A DNA stretch of 64,000 nucleotides from Pseudomonas fulva NBRC 16637 = DSM 17717 (GTDB lineage Bacteria; Pseudomonadota; Gammaproteobacteria; Pseudomonadales; Pseudomonadaceae). The stretch is from positions 62,001 through 126,000 of the forward strand of contig NZ_BBIQ01000002.1 of NCBI RefSeq assembly GCF_000730565.1, in the 5' to 3' direction. The translations under genes were made by a program, and so were the position numbers. The notes under the pieces were generated by a model. It worked only from the letters and a program-made list of their open reading frames with translations, did no database searches and was not told the DNA's origin. Positions 17,140 through 27,086 of the stretch are shown in pieces. Position 1 is the first letter of the stretch; each line of letters opens with the position of its first letter.

Positions 17140-19346
17140 ACGTTTCAACGCGTGAAAACGGCGGGCTTGGGCAAAGGGACCTGGATGCCCTGGCGCGCGC
17201 CGAGCACGCCGATCCTTTTGCGGTACTGGGGCCTCACACCGATCCAGCAGGGGGCATGACCATTCGTGCCTACCTGCCCAATGCCCTGGGCGCCCGCGTG
17301 CTGGCGCGCGACGACCAGCGCGTGCTGGCCGACATGCGGCCAGGTGCATTGCCTGGCTTGTTCACCGCGCACCTGAACGAAGCGCATCCCTATCAGTTGC
17401 ACATCAACTGGGCCGGCGGCGAGCAAGTCACGGAAGACCCCTACAGCTTCGGCCCGCAACTGGGCGACATCGACCTGCACCTGTTCGCCGAGGGCAATCA
17501 CCGGGACCTGGCAGGGCGCTTCGGTGCCCAACCGGCACAGGTCGACGGAGTGGATGGGGTGTGCTTTTCGGTCTGGGCACCCAATGCGCGCCGGGTATCG
17601 GTCGTGGGCGAGTTCAACAACTGGGACGGCCGTCGGCACCCGATGCGCCTGCGCCACGGTGCCGGTGTCTGGGAGCTGTTCATTCCACGTCTGGGTGTGG
17701 GTGAAACCTACAAGTTCGAGGTGCTGGGCAAGGACGGGATCCTGCCGCTCAAAGCAGACCCGTTGGCCCGTGCTACCGAGTTGCCGCCCAGCACCGCGTC
17801 CAAGGTGGCGGGGGCGCTTGGGCATGAATGGCGCGATCAGCAGTGGATGGACGAGCGCGCCCAGCGCCACGCCTATACCGCCCCATTGTCCATCTACGAG
17901 CTGCACCCAGGGTCGTGGCGCTGCGAACTGGATGAAGCCGGCGAAGTGGGGCGTTTCTACAATTGGCGCGAGTTGGCCGAGCGCCTGGTGCCTTACGTGC
18001 AGGAGCTGGGCTTCACCCATATCGAGCTGCTGCCGATCATGGAACACCCATTCGGCGGCTCGTGGGGCTACCAGCCGCTCTCGATGTTCGCCCCCACGTC
18101 GCGCTACGGCACGGCAGAGGACTTTGCCGCCTTCATCGACGCCTGCCACCAGGCCCGCATCGGCGTGATCCTGGACTGGGTGCCGGCGCATTTCCCTACG
18201 GACGAACACGGCCTGGCGCGCTTTGACGGCACGGCCCTCTACGAGTACGACAACCCGTTCGAAGGCTATCACCAGGACTGGAACACGCTGATCTACAACC
18301 TCGGGCGTAACGAGGTGCGGGGCTTCATGATGGCCTCGGCGCTTCACTGGCTCAAACATTTCCACATCGACGGGCTGCGGGTAGATGCCGTGGCATCGAT
18401 GCTGTACCGCGACTACTCACGCAAGGCCGGAGAGTGGGTACCCAACCGCCACGGCGGGCGTGAGAACCTGGAAGCCATCGACTTCATCCGCCACCTCAAC
18501 GGCGTGGCGGCGCATGAAGCGCCGGGTGCCTTGATCATTGCCGAGGAATCGACTGCCTGGCCTGGCGTGAGCAAGCCAACCGAAGAGGGTGGCCTGGGCT
18601 TCCACTACAAGTGGAACATGGGCTGGATGCATGACTCGCTCAGCTACATCCAGAACGACCCGGTGCACCGTACGCATCACCACAACGAGATGAGCTTCAG
18701 CCTGGTGTACGCCTACTCTGAGCACTTCATCCTGCCCATTTCCCATGACGAGGTGGTGCACGGCAAGCGCTCGTTGATCGACAAGATGCCGGGCGATCGC
18801 TGGCAGAAGTTCGCCAACCTGCGTGCTTACCTGGCCTTCATGTGGATGCACCCTGGCAAGAAATTGCTGTTCATGGGCTGCGAGTTCGGCCAATGGCGCG
18901 AATGGAACCATGATCACCAGTTGGACTGGTACCTGCTGCAGTATCCCGAGCACCAGGGCGTACAGCGCCTGGTAGGCGACCTGAACCGCCTGTACCGTGA
19001 CGTGCCGGCCCTGCATGAGCAGGACTGCAAGCCCGAAGGCTTCCAGTGGTTGATCGGGGATGACGCGCAGAACAGCGTATTCGCCTGGCTGCGGTGGAGC
19101 AGCGCGGGTGAGCCGGTGCTTGTGGTTGCCAACTTCACCCCGGTGGTGCGCGAGGCTTACCGCATCGGTGTGCCGTTCGGGGAACAATGGCAGGAACTGC
19201 TCAACAGCGATGCTGAAGCCTATGCGGGCTCCAATGTGGGCAACATGGGCGCGGTCGCCACGCAGCAGACCCCTTGCCATGGTCAGCCCTTGTCGCTGAC
19301 GCTGAACCTTCCGCCGCTGGCGATACTGGTACTCAAGCCAGTCTGA
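17136..19346 (+). CDS. glgB: 1,4-alpha-glucan branching enzyme
   Basis: Introduces alpha-1,6 branches into the glucan made by GlgE. The 736 residues comprise N-terminal carbohydrate-binding modules (to about 220, including [20 protein letters not shown]) and a GH13_9 barrel. Signatures are [19 protein letters not shown], the nucleophile Asp in [17 protein letters not shown], the Glu pair in [11 protein letters not shown] and [13 protein letters not shown]. The start overlaps the treS stop by 4 bases, so translation is probably coupled. Last gene of the plus-strand glucan group; a strong hairpin follows. Confidence 0.96.
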   Translation: MNVSTRENGGLGQRDLDALARAEHADPFAVLGPHTDPAGGMTIRAYLPNALGARVLARDDQRVLADMRPGALPGLFTAHLNEAHPYQLHINWAGGEQVTEDPYSFGPQLGDIDLHLFAEGNHRDLAGRFGAQPAQVDGVDGVCFSVWAPNARRVSVVGEFNNWDGRRHPMRLRHGAGVWELFIPRLGVGETYKFEVLGKDGILPLKADPLARATELPPSTASKVAGALGHEWRDQQWMDERAQRHAYTAPLSIYELHPGSWRCELDEAGEVGRFYNWRELAERLVPYVQELGFTHIELLPIMEHPFGGSWGYQPLSMFAPTSRYGTAEDFAAFIDACHQARIGVILDWVPAHFPTDEHGLARFDGTALYEYDNPFEGYHQDWNTLIYNLGRNEVRGFMMASALHWLKHFHIDGLRVDAVASMLYRDYSRKAGEWVPNRHGGRENLEAIDFIRHLNGVAAHEAPGALIIAEESTAWPGVSKPTEEGGLGFHYKWNMGWMHDSLSYIQNDPVHRTHHHNEMSFSLVYAYSEHFILPISHDEVVHGKRSLIDKMPGDRWQKFANLRAYLAFMWMHPGKKLLFMGCEFGQWREWNHDHQLDWYLLQYPEHQGVQRLVGDLNRLYRDVPALHEQDCKPEGFQWLIGDDAQNSVFAWLRWSSAGEPVLVVANFTPVVREAYRIGVPFGEQWQELLNSDAEAYAGSNVGNMGAVATQQTPCHGQPLSLTLNLPPLAILVLKPV

Positions 19347-19355
19347 TCGCCAACC

Positions 19356-19380
19356 ACCCGCGGGCGTCCTGCCCGCGGGT
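19356..19380 (+). terminator. Hairpin after glgB
   Basis: Ten-base perfect arms ACCCGCGGGC and GCCCGCGGGT with a 5-base loop, 10 bases after the glgB stop. No T-run follows, so it is a probable but non-canonical terminator. Confidence 0.5.
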
Positions 19381-19560
19381 GAATTCAGGGCCCTGTTAGG
19401 CTGTCATGGACGCGATGTGGCAGAAAAGCATTCTTTGAATGAGCGGCCTTGGTACCCTACGCGCACTTGATCATCTGACCATCGTGAGCCATGGGTCGGT
19501 CAACCCGGCAATCGTTTTGAACGTGGTTTGCGCAGGCACAAGCGGCGATGGTTGACCTAC
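19381..19560. other. Convergent glgB-glgX spacer, no gene seen
   Basis: Together with the flanking hairpins this fills the roughly 300 bases between the convergent glgB and glgX genes. I see no coding frame, promoter or repeat in this central part. Confidence 0.5.
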
Positions 19561-19563
19561 CAG

Positions 19564-19608
19564 AAAAAGCCCGCCGGTCAATCCCTGGCTGGGATTGCCC
19601 GACGGGCT
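19564..19608 (-). terminator. Rho-independent terminator of the glgA-glgX operon
   Basis: Read on the minus strand, an 18-base arm beginning AGCCCGTCGGGCAATCCC pairs with a near-complementary arm after a 5-base loop and is followed by five T residues (19568-19564). It lies about 50 bases downstream of the glgX stop. Confidence 0.75.
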
Positions 19609-19618
19609 AGGAACGATC

Positions 19619-19641
19619 ACGTCACGCGTTGCGCGTGACGT
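19619..19641. repeat. 10-bp hairpin downstream of glgX
   Basis: ACGTCACGCG, a 3-base loop and CGCGTGACGT form a perfect stem just after the glgX stop and before the terminator. It could protect the 3' end or be a protein site. Confidence 0.4.
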
Positions 19642-19654
19642 ACCGCGTTTGCCA

Positions 19655-21808
19655 TCACTCTTCGCTATGTTGCAGCACCATCAGAGCTACCGAGCGCCCG
19701 GTCAGGTCAAATGAGCTGTCGAAGGGCAGGTCCTTGGGTTTGCGCAGTTGTGGCTGGTCTGTATCCATCACGCAGCTCCAGTGTTCGCCCTCTGGAACGC
19801 TTGGCAGCTTGAACGGCACGGTGTCGTGGTGGGCGTTGACGATCAGCAACACGGTGGACTCCGAACCTGGACGGGCAATGCCACTGACCTGAGCACGGCC
19901 GTCGATCAGCATGCCCAGGCAACGACCATTGGGGTCTTCCCACTGTTCAACGCTCATCTCGTTGCCATCCGGCGCCAGCCAGGTGACGTCCTTGACGCCG
20001 ATCGCCTCGTTGTAATCGCCCACCAGGAAGCTGGAGCGGCGCAGCACCGGATATTTCTGGCGCAGGCGGGTCAGGCGCTTGACGAACGCCAGCAGCGCCT
20101 GGCCTTCTTCATCCAGGTCCCAGTTCACCCAACCGATTTCGCTGTCCTGGCAGTAGGCATTGTTGTTGCCATGCTGAGTGCGGCTGAATTCATCGCCGGC
20201 AACGATCATTGGCGTGCCTTGGGCAAACAACAGGGTCGCGAAGAAGTTACGCATCTGCCGCATGCGCAGGGCATTGATTTCCGCGTCTTCGGTGGGGCCT
20301 TCGGCCCCGCAGTTCCAGGACAGGTTATTGCTGGTCCCGTCCTGGTTGTTTTCGTCGTTGTCCTCGTTGTGCTTCTCGTTGTACGACACCAGGTCGCGCA
20401 AGGTGAAGCCGTCGTGGGCAGTGATGAAGTTGACCGACGAATACGGCCTGCGACCACGGTTGTTGAACATGTCGCCAGAGCCGGTCATGCGTGCGGCGAA
20501 ATCGGCCAGTTGGCCCTCGTCGCCCTTCCAGAAGGCGCGCACGGTGTCACGGAAGCGGTCGTTCCACTCAGCCCAGCCGGGTGCGAAATTGCCCACCTGG
20601 TAACCACCCGGGCCACAGTCCCATGGCTCGGCAATCAACTTGACCTGACGCAGCAGCGGGTCCTGGCGGCAGGCCACCAGGAAGCTGTGACGCTCACTGT
20701 AGCCTTCGTGGTAGCGACCCAGAATGGTCGCCAGGTCGAAGCGGAAGCCGTCGACATGCATCTCGCCTGCCCAGTAACGCAGCGAATCGGTCACCAGCTG
20801 CAGGACGCACGGATGGCTCAGGTCCAAGGTGTTGCCGGTGCCCGAGTCGTTGATGTAGTAACGTTTCTGGTCGGGCATCAGGCGGTAATACGAGGCGTTG
20901 TCGATGCCGCGCATGGAAAGCGTCGGGCCCATCTCGTTGCCTTCGGCGGTGTGGTTGTAGACCACATCGAGGATCAGCTCCAGGCCCGCGTCGTGCAGGT
21001 GCGCCACCATCTCCTTGAATTCGGCGATCTTGCCGCTGGCCAGGTAGCTTGGGTGCGGCGCGAAGAACGCGATGGTGTTGTAGCCCCAATAGTTGTTCAG
21101 ACCTTTGTCGAGCAGGTGCTGATCGTTGACGAAGGCATGGATGGGCAGCAGCTCGATGCTGGAAACGCCCAGGTCCTTGATGTGCTTTAGCAGCTCGTCG
21201 TTGGCCAGGCCTGCGAAGGTGCCTTGCAGGTTCTCAGGCACGGCCGGGTGGCGCTTGCTGATGCCCTTGGTGTGGGCCTCGTACACGACGGTCTGGTCCC
21301 ACGGGGTTTGCACACGGTTGTCCCGGCCCCAGGTGAATGCGGGGTCGATGACCTTGCACTTGGGCACGAAGGGGGCGCTGTCGCGCTCGTCGAACGACAG
21401 GTCACCGTCTGGGTGGCCAATGGTGTAGCCAAACAGCGCCTCGGACCATTTCAGCTCGCCGACCAACTGCTTGGCATACGGGTCGATCAGCAGCTTGTTG
21501 GGGTTGAAGCGGTGGCCGTTCTCCGGCTCGTAAGGGCCATGTACGCGGTAGCCGTAGATCAGACCCGGATGCGCGTCAGGCAGGTAACCATGGTAGATCT
21601 CGTCGGTGTATTCAGGCAGCTCGATCCGTTCGAGCTCTTTCTCGCCGGTGGCGTCGAAGACGCACAGCTCGACCTTGGTGGCGTTCGCCGAAAAGATGGC
21701 GAAGTTCACGCCCAGGCCGTCCCAGGTGGCGCCGAGGGGGTAGGGTAAGCCTTCGCGAATGCGCGACGGTGCAACGGAGCGGGTTTTCTTTGCGGTGCGC
21801 GGGCTCAT
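19655..21808 (-). CDS. glgX: Glycogen debranching enzyme
   Basis: Isoamylase-type GH13_11 enzyme that hydrolyses alpha-1,6 branches of trimmed glucan, giving linear chains for TreY and MalQ. 717 residues: an N-terminal CBM48-like domain (PYPLGATWDGLGVNFAIFSANATK) and a barrel with the nucleophile Asp in DGFRFDLATILGR, AEPWDCGPGGYQVGNF, FITAHDGFTLRDLVSYNEKH and NNLSWNCGAEGPTED. The N-terminus has a basic stretch. Last gene of the glgA-treZ-malQ-treY-DUF2934-glgX run, separated from the DUF2934 gene by 127 bases. Confidence 0.95.
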   Translation of the reverse strand: MSPRTAKKTRSVAPSRIREGLPYPLGATWDGLGVNFAIFSANATKVELCVFDATGEKELERIELPEYTDEIYHGYLPDAHPGLIYGYRVHGPYEPENGHRFNPNKLLIDPYAKQLVGELKWSEALFGYTIGHPDGDLSFDERDSAPFVPKCKVIDPAFTWGRDNRVQTPWDQTVVYEAHTKGISKRHPAVPENLQGTFAGLANDELLKHIKDLGVSSIELLPIHAFVNDQHLLDKGLNNYWGYNTIAFFAPHPSYLASGKIAEFKEMVAHLHDAGLELILDVVYNHTAEGNEMGPTLSMRGIDNASYYRLMPDQKRYYINDSGTGNTLDLSHPCVLQLVTDSLRYWAGEMHVDGFRFDLATILGRYHEGYSERHSFLVACRQDPLLRQVKLIAEPWDCGPGGYQVGNFAPGWAEWNDRFRDTVRAFWKGDEGQLADFAARMTGSGDMFNNRGRRPYSSVNFITAHDGFTLRDLVSYNEKHNEDNDENNQDGTSNNLSWNCGAEGPTEDAEINALRMRQMRNFFATLLFAQGTPMIVAGDEFSRTQHGNNNAYCQDSEIGWVNWDLDEEGQALLAFVKRLTRLRQKYPVLRRSSFLVGDYNEAIGVKDVTWLAPDGNEMSVEQWEDPNGRCLGMLIDGRAQVSGIARPGSESTVLLIVNAHHDTVPFKLPSVPEGEHWSCVMDTDQPQLRKPKDLPFDSSFDLTGRSVALMVLQHSEE

Positions 21809-21935
21809 GGCAATCCTCGAATGGCCTTGTCTGGAAAATAAGGTTAAGTACTACAACGGCCCTGGCGTCATCAGGCCTGGCAACCGAGGGGCTCGGTGCC
21901 AGTGCGGCGTTGAAGACGGCAGGGCCGTGGATGGT

Positions 21936-22229
21936 TCAGCTAGCGGTCGGCTTTTTCGGTGCGCGTGGCTTCTTCGAAGCCGCAGGCTTCACCCCTGGCA
22001 GTGCAGCGACCTTGGGATCAGCTGGCGGCTTGGGTGCAGCAGCGGCTTTGGGCTTGGCAGGCGCCTTGGGCTTGGCGGGTGACTTGGCTTTGGCCCCCGG
22101 AGCCTTGGCCTCGGCTTCTGCCAGTTTGCGGGCCATGTCCCAGTGACGTTCTTCCTCACCGTGTGGCTTACCTTCCGACTCCCAGATCTGGTAGGCAAAC
22201 TCGCGTATGCGTTTATCATCGACACTCAT
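21936..22229 (-). CDS. DUF2934 protein with Lys/Ala/Pro-rich tail
   Basis: Residues 1-40 form the DUF2934 helical motif (IREFAYQIWESEGKPHGEEE, then HWDMARKLAEAE), common in small proteins next to glucan and trehalose genes. Residues 41-97 are a low-complexity, strongly basic tail of repeated AKPKAPAKPK and PAKP steps, like histone-H1-type tails. No signal or membrane segment. GGAG lies 6-7 bases before the ATG, and the treY stop is 16 bases upstream, so it belongs to the operon. Function is unknown; binding to nucleic acid or polyanions via the tail is inference. Confidence 0.85.
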   Translation of the reverse strand: MSVDDKRIREFAYQIWESEGKPHGEEERHWDMARKLAEAEAKAPGAKAKSPAKPKAPAKPKAAAAPKPPADPKVAALPGVKPAASKKPRAPKKPTAS

Positions 22230-22245
22230 ATGACGCTCCTGAATG

Positions 22246-25020
22246 CTAGTTATCTTCGATCAACAGATTGACTGGAAAGTCCGACAGCACAGCACAAACC
22301 ATCAACTCTCTTACAGGGCTGACAACGGCCCCGCCGAAAAGTCCAGTCGAATTGGCAGGTGAGAAGTCGAACGGCAATATGACCCGGGTATCTTCCCAGT
22401 TCTGGGCAGGGACGTGAGGGCTCTGCGCAGCCCCCAGCAGACCGCTGGCCAGGCGCGGCGCGACGATGACGGCGCGTTGGGTGTCGCCCAGGCGGGCGAA
22501 GGCGACGACCTTGTCGGCATGGCGTCCCTTGACGGTCAATGGCAGGTAGCTGCCCCGGCGGAACAGCTCTGGGTTGGCCATGCGGCAGTCCAGTACGCGG
22601 GCCACCAGCGCCTGCTTGACCCGGCCGTCGTGCCAGTGGCTTAGCAGCGCGTCGAGCGGCGCGCCTTCTGCCAAGGTGCTGCGTCGAGCGGGGTAGTCGA
22701 CGGGTCGGCGGTTGTCCGGGTCCACCAGGCTGAAGTCCCAGTATTCGTTGCCCTGATAGAGATCAGGCACCCCTGGCACGGTCATGCGCATGAACGCCTG
22801 CACCAGGCTGTTGAGCGCTCCCGGGCAACTGATCAGCTGCGCCGCATCGGCGATGGAGGTACGCAGGGGCAGGGCATCGGCCTCCAGCAGCAACCCTTCC
22901 AGATAGCGAGCACAGCCCTTTTCGTAGGCTTCGTTGGGTGCGTTCCAACTGCTGCGCAGCTTGGCCTCGCGCAACGCCTTCTGTTGCCACTGAGCGACAC
23001 GTTCGGCGAACTGCTTCAAGCCTTGGGCGTCATCGACGGCCAAGCCCAAGGGCCAGGTGCCCAGTAGGGTCTGGAGCAGCAGCATTTCATCCCCAGGGCT
23101 TGGCGCCATGCCATCCTCCAGCTGTGCGCGCAACGGCGCTGCCAGCTCGTGCCAGTGCGCCATGCGGCTGGCCAGCCAGGGGCCGCGTTCGCTCAGCACA
23201 GCCAGGCGAGCGCGTGTGTCTTCACCGCGCTTGTGGTCGTGGGTGGCGGTAGCCAGCAGGTTGTCCGGGAAGTCCCGCAGGCGTCGCTGGGCCTCGTTGT
23301 GGAAGTGCTCAAGCGGTGCGCTGAAGCGTTCGGCTTCAAAGCCCACATCGTTGCGCGAGAGCAACCTGGCGCTGCGGTAGAACGCGGTATCTTCGACGGC
23401 CTTGGCCGCGCTGGGGGCGGTCAATTGCTGGAAGCGTACGCAGGCGTGGCGCAGTTGCTTGCGGGTACGACCCGGTGGCAGCTGGCGCCAACCTTCGCCG
23501 CCCAGCCATTTTTCCAGTTGCTCGAGCAATGGCCAGTCGGCCTCGCTCAGGTCCTGGCGCGCATCGGCCAGGGCTTGCTGGAAGAATGCCTCGTCCTCGG
23601 CCGGGCGGCCGCAGGCATTGAAGTAAGTGCGGTAAACCGGGTAGTGCGCCACCAGTGCCTGCAAGGCGCGACGAATGGCGCCCAAGGACAGATCGCGGGT
23701 CATCAGGTCGTTTCGCGCGACTTGCAGCAGGGCTTGCGCCACCGACTCGCAATCACCTGCCAGGCTGGCATTGAGCACCAGATGGCGCGCCAGGCGTACT
23801 TCTTCGGTGAACGCGGGGCGCTCGCTGACCGTCGACCACAGTTCGGTCAGCGGGGCCTCACCGGCCGGATCGTGCTGCAACAACGACACCTGGTTCATGA
23901 ACTCGTAGCCGGTGGTGCCATCAGTGAGCCAGTCGCGGTGCAGATGCTCATCGACGCCGAGGATCTTCTCGACGTAGATGGGGAAGTGCTCCACGTCAGC
24001 GTCCAGCGGGCGGCTGGCCATCAGGCTGTCCACGCGCCGGCGCAGCTTGCGGCAATAACCGCGTGGGTCTGCCAGGCCGTCGATGTGGTCGATGCGCAGG
24101 CCATCGACCAGGCCGCGTTCGATCAACTCGAACAGCTTGGCGTGGGTGGCTTCGAACACCACCGGGCGCTCGACCCGCAAACCGCCCAGCTCATTGATGT
24201 CGAAAAAGCGCCGCCAGTTGATGTCGTCGGCAGCGGTGCGCCAGCTGGCCAAGCGGTAGGTCTGGCGTTCCAGCAACAGGTGCAGGCGCTTGAAGCCGGC
24301 CTCGCTGCGGCTGTCGAATGCCACCAGGGCCGACGCCAGGTCGGCGCCTTCGCGCACGCGACGAGCCAGTTCGGCCTGCAGCGGTGCGGCATCGTCAAGC
24401 GGGGTGGCCGACTCGGCCAGGGCGGTGAACTGTTCGGCCAGGCTGGTCAGCGTCGGGTCAGCGCTTAGGGCCAGCACCCAGCCGTAGTCGACCGGGCAGA
24501 TCGGGAAGCGGTGCTCATAATGAGCGATTTGTAGCACCCCATGGTCGGCGTCGAATTCCAGGGGAATCTGGCCTTCTTTTAGCGCTACCCCGTAATCGCT
24601 GCCCAGGAACGGCAGCAGCAATTGACCGGCCAGTAGCGGGTCGGTGGAATGCCACTGGATATCGAAGAACTCCGCATATGGGCTGCGACGGCCCCATGCC
24701 AACAAACTCTGCCACCAGGGATTGTCGGCGCCGCCTACGGCCATGTGGTTGGACACGGTGTCCACGATCAGGCCCATGCCGTGCTGGCGCAGCGCCTTGA
24801 CCAGGCGCTCCAGGGCCGCTTCGCCGCCCAGTTCCGGGTTGACCTGCGTGGGGTCGACGACGTCGTAACCGTGGCGTGAACCTGCTCGGGCCTTGAGTAT
24901 CGGCGAGGCGTACAGGTGGCTGATGCCCAGTTGAGCAAAGTAGGGGACCAGCGGTAGAGCATGGTCTAAGGTAAAGTCGCTGTGGAACTGCAGGCGCAGG
25001 GTCGCAGTGAGCGGTTTCAT
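22246..25020 (-). CDS. treY: Maltooligosyl trehalose synthase
   Basis: GH13_26 enzyme that isomerises the reducing-end alpha-1,4 bond of maltooligosaccharides to alpha,alpha-1,1, giving maltooligosyl trehalose. 924 residues from ATG 25020, which overlaps the malQ stop (ATGA); the longer in-frame start at 25035 lies inside malQ. Motifs are TLRLQFHSDFTLDHALPLVP, SHLYASPILKARAGSRHGYDV, SNHMAVGG, the nucleophile Asp in GLRIDHIDGLADPRGYC, VEKILGVDE, TATHDHKRGEDTRAR and PGVPDLYQGNEYWDFSLVDP. Works with TreZ, encoded two genes upstream. Confidence 0.95.
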   Translation of the reverse strand: MKPLTATLRLQFHSDFTLDHALPLVPYFAQLGISHLYASPILKARAGSRHGYDVVDPTQVNPELGGEAALERLVKALRQHGMGLIVDTVSNHMAVGGADNPWWQSLLAWGRRSPYAEFFDIQWHSTDPLLAGQLLLPFLGSDYGVALKEGQIPLEFDADHGVLQIAHYEHRFPICPVDYGWVLALSADPTLTSLAEQFTALAESATPLDDAAPLQAELARRVREGADLASALVAFDSRSEAGFKRLHLLLERQTYRLASWRTAADDINWRRFFDINELGGLRVERPVVFEATHAKLFELIERGLVDGLRIDHIDGLADPRGYCRKLRRRVDSLMASRPLDADVEHFPIYVEKILGVDEHLHRDWLTDGTTGYEFMNQVSLLQHDPAGEAPLTELWSTVSERPAFTEEVRLARHLVLNASLAGDCESVAQALLQVARNDLMTRDLSLGAIRRALQALVAHYPVYRTYFNACGRPAEDEAFFQQALADARQDLSEADWPLLEQLEKWLGGEGWRQLPPGRTRKQLRHACVRFQQLTAPSAAKAVEDTAFYRSARLLSRNDVGFEAERFSAPLEHFHNEAQRRLRDFPDNLLATATHDHKRGEDTRARLAVLSERGPWLASRMAHWHELAAPLRAQLEDGMAPSPGDEMLLLQTLLGTWPLGLAVDDAQGLKQFAERVAQWQQKALREAKLRSSWNAPNEAYEKGCARYLEGLLLEADALPLRTSIADAAQLISCPGALNSLVQAFMRMTVPGVPDLYQGNEYWDFSLVDPDNRRPVDYPARRSTLAEGAPLDALLSHWHDGRVKQALVARVLDCRMANPELFRRGSYLPLTVKGRHADKVVAFARLGDTQRAVIVAPRLASGLLGAAQSPHVPAQNWEDTRVILPFDFSPANSTGLFGGAVVSPVRELMVCAVLSDFPVNLLIEDN

Positions 25021-27086
25021 CGGTCGCGCTCCCACGCCTGCTCGCGCGCTTGCGCCAACACTTCCAGGCGCCGTGCGGCATCCTCGTTGTCAAGCATGTG
25101 GCTTGCCGGTTCGGCAAAACGGCGGCGCCAGTTGGGATGCCCTTCGGTGGTGCCGGGCATGTTCGGCTGTTCTTCCAGACCCAGCAGGTCTTCAAGCGGG
25201 ACCAGCACCAGCGGAGCTTTGGTGTAGCCTACATAACCAATAGCGGCATCGATCACGGCAGTGTCGTCCTTCAGCGGGCCATAGTGGGTTTCAAGCGTGC
25301 GGCGCAAGCCTTCGTGTTCTTTGCGGCGGTCATCGCGCCATTGCTGTTCGGTGGACTCATCAATCAGGCCCAGTCGCCGGCTCCACTCCACGTCCCGGTT
25401 TTGCAACCAACCCGCCACGGTCGCCAGGTCATGGGTGCCGGTGGTCGCCAAGGCATCGTCGGGCCACTGAAGCTGAGGGGTGAACTGGCCTCGGGGCGCC
25501 TGCTCGAAGGGCAGCACGCGCATGCCCAGGATGTTTTTCTGCGCCAAGGCCTCGCGTAGCCCGTCCGGTACCGTGCCCAGGTCTTCACCCAGGATGATTG
25601 CGCCGTGGCGGCTGGATTCGAGCGCCAGCAAGCGAAGCATGTCTTCGAGCGGGTAATACAGGTAGGCGCCTTCATTGGGCTTGCCACCACGCGGGATCAG
25701 CCAAAGCCGTTGCAAACCCATCACATGATCGATGCGCAGGCCACCGGCATGGGCCAGGTTGGCACGCAGCATCTCGATGAACGCGCGATAGCCGTTGCGC
25801 TTGAGCCCTTCGGGAGAGAACCCGCAGATGCCCCAGTCCTGGCCTGAGCGATTGAGGATGTCAGGTGGCGCGCCAACGGTGAGGTTGGCCAGCAGTTCGT
25901 CCTGACGGCTCCAGGCTTGGCTGCCGGCGCCATCGGCGCCAACGGCGAGGTCGGCAATCAGGCCGACTACCATGCCGCTGCCTTTGGCTGCCTCTTGAGC
26001 GCGCTGCAGGCTGCGCTCGGTCAGCCATTGGCAGAAGGCGTGAAACTCTACCCTGGCCGGATAACTTTCGGCCAAGGCGCGGACTTCGGTTCCGAAGGGG
26101 TCGCGCCACGCCTCTGGCCAGTTGCGCCAATCAGCCCCATGGCCTTTGTCGACCGCCTCGGCTTGCAGCACTTCAAAACGGCAATGGTGCTCCAGTGCCT
26201 CGCCTGCGGCCTGGCGATAGCTCTCGAAATCGGCGCGTTGCGGGTGATCGCCTTGGCTGAAGTGCTGGTAGAGCGCGTCCAGCAGCTTGTAGCGCGCATC
26301 GGCTGCGCGCGGCCAGTCCACCAAAGCCGCTTGCTCGAGCGAGGTCAGGGTCTGTTCCAGGTGGCAGGCCTCGACAGCCAGGCGCACGGTGCGTTCACCC
26401 AGAATGGCCGCCGGGCTTGCGTAAAGCGTATTGAGCAGCAGCCTGCTCGAAGGCGAGTAGGGGCTGTAATGTTGTTGATCGAAGGCCGACAAAGCATGGA
26501 TAGGGCTGATCGCCACCGCATCGGCGCCCCGTTCGGCCGCACTGCGTACCAGCTGCTCGAGGGCCATGCAGTCACCGTAACCACCATCGCCGGGGCGGCG
26601 CAGGCTGTAGAGCTGCGCCGACAAGCCCCAGCAGCGCGCAGGTGCCGCCTCGACCAGGTCATGCAACGACGGGCAACCAGGCGGTGCGACCGCGAGCGTA
26701 AAGCGATGCTGCGCCACTTCCAGTTGGTGATAGCCGACTGGAAAATCACCTGGCAGGTGGGCCTGGGCATCAAGCTGCAAGTCGATGTGACTGCCATCTT
26801 CCAACTGACCACACACCGGGGCCTGCGCTGGGAAATACCGCGAGAGGTCGAGCGGCTTGCCCTGGTCGGCAGTGAGCAGGGGCGGGACGTGCTGGGCGTC
26901 ATCGCTGTGCTCAAGCCTGGATAGACTGTCTTGTAGTTGCGCGTCGCCACCAGCCGGATGGCCCAGGGCTTCGAGGAGTTTGCGCAGTACCTCGTCGGTC
27001 ACTTGCTGCGGTTTGTTGTTGGCATCCACCCAGTTTCGGGCAAGGCCCGCCCGTTGAGCGAGCCGGTGAAGCAGGGAATCGCTCAT
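25017..27086 (-). CDS. malQ: 4-alpha-glucanotransferase (amylomaltase)
   Basis: GH77 disproportionating enzyme that re-equilibrates short maltooligosaccharides left by debranching or TreYZ. 689 residues, typical for bacterial MalQ with an N-terminal accessory region (1-140). Catalytic-domain signatures: GDGGYGDCMALEQLV, GLIADLAVGADGAGSQAW, the nucleophile Asp in LRIDHVMGLQRLWLIP, ILGEDLGTVPDGLRE and TGTHDLATVAGWL. The start overlaps the treZ stop and its own stop overlaps the treY start, both as ATGA, so treZ-malQ-treY are translationally coupled. Confidence 0.95.
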   Translation of the reverse strand: MSDSLLHRLAQRAGLARNWVDANNKPQQVTDEVLRKLLEALGHPAGGDAQLQDSLSRLEHSDDAQHVPPLLTADQGKPLDLSRYFPAQAPVCGQLEDGSHIDLQLDAQAHLPGDFPVGYHQLEVAQHRFTLAVAPPGCPSLHDLVEAAPARCWGLSAQLYSLRRPGDGGYGDCMALEQLVRSAAERGADAVAISPIHALSAFDQQHYSPYSPSSRLLLNTLYASPAAILGERTVRLAVEACHLEQTLTSLEQAALVDWPRAADARYKLLDALYQHFSQGDHPQRADFESYRQAAGEALEHHCRFEVLQAEAVDKGHGADWRNWPEAWRDPFGTEVRALAESYPARVEFHAFCQWLTERSLQRAQEAAKGSGMVVGLIADLAVGADGAGSQAWSRQDELLANLTVGAPPDILNRSGQDWGICGFSPEGLKRNGYRAFIEMLRANLAHAGGLRIDHVMGLQRLWLIPRGGKPNEGAYLYYPLEDMLRLLALESSRHGAIILGEDLGTVPDGLREALAQKNILGMRVLPFEQAPRGQFTPQLQWPDDALATTGTHDLATVAGWLQNRDVEWSRRLGLIDESTEQQWRDDRRKEHEGLRRTLETHYGPLKDDTAVIDAAIGYVGYTKAPLVLVPLEDLLGLEEQPNMPGTTEGHPNWRRRFAEPASHMLDNEDAARRLEVLAQAREQAWERDR

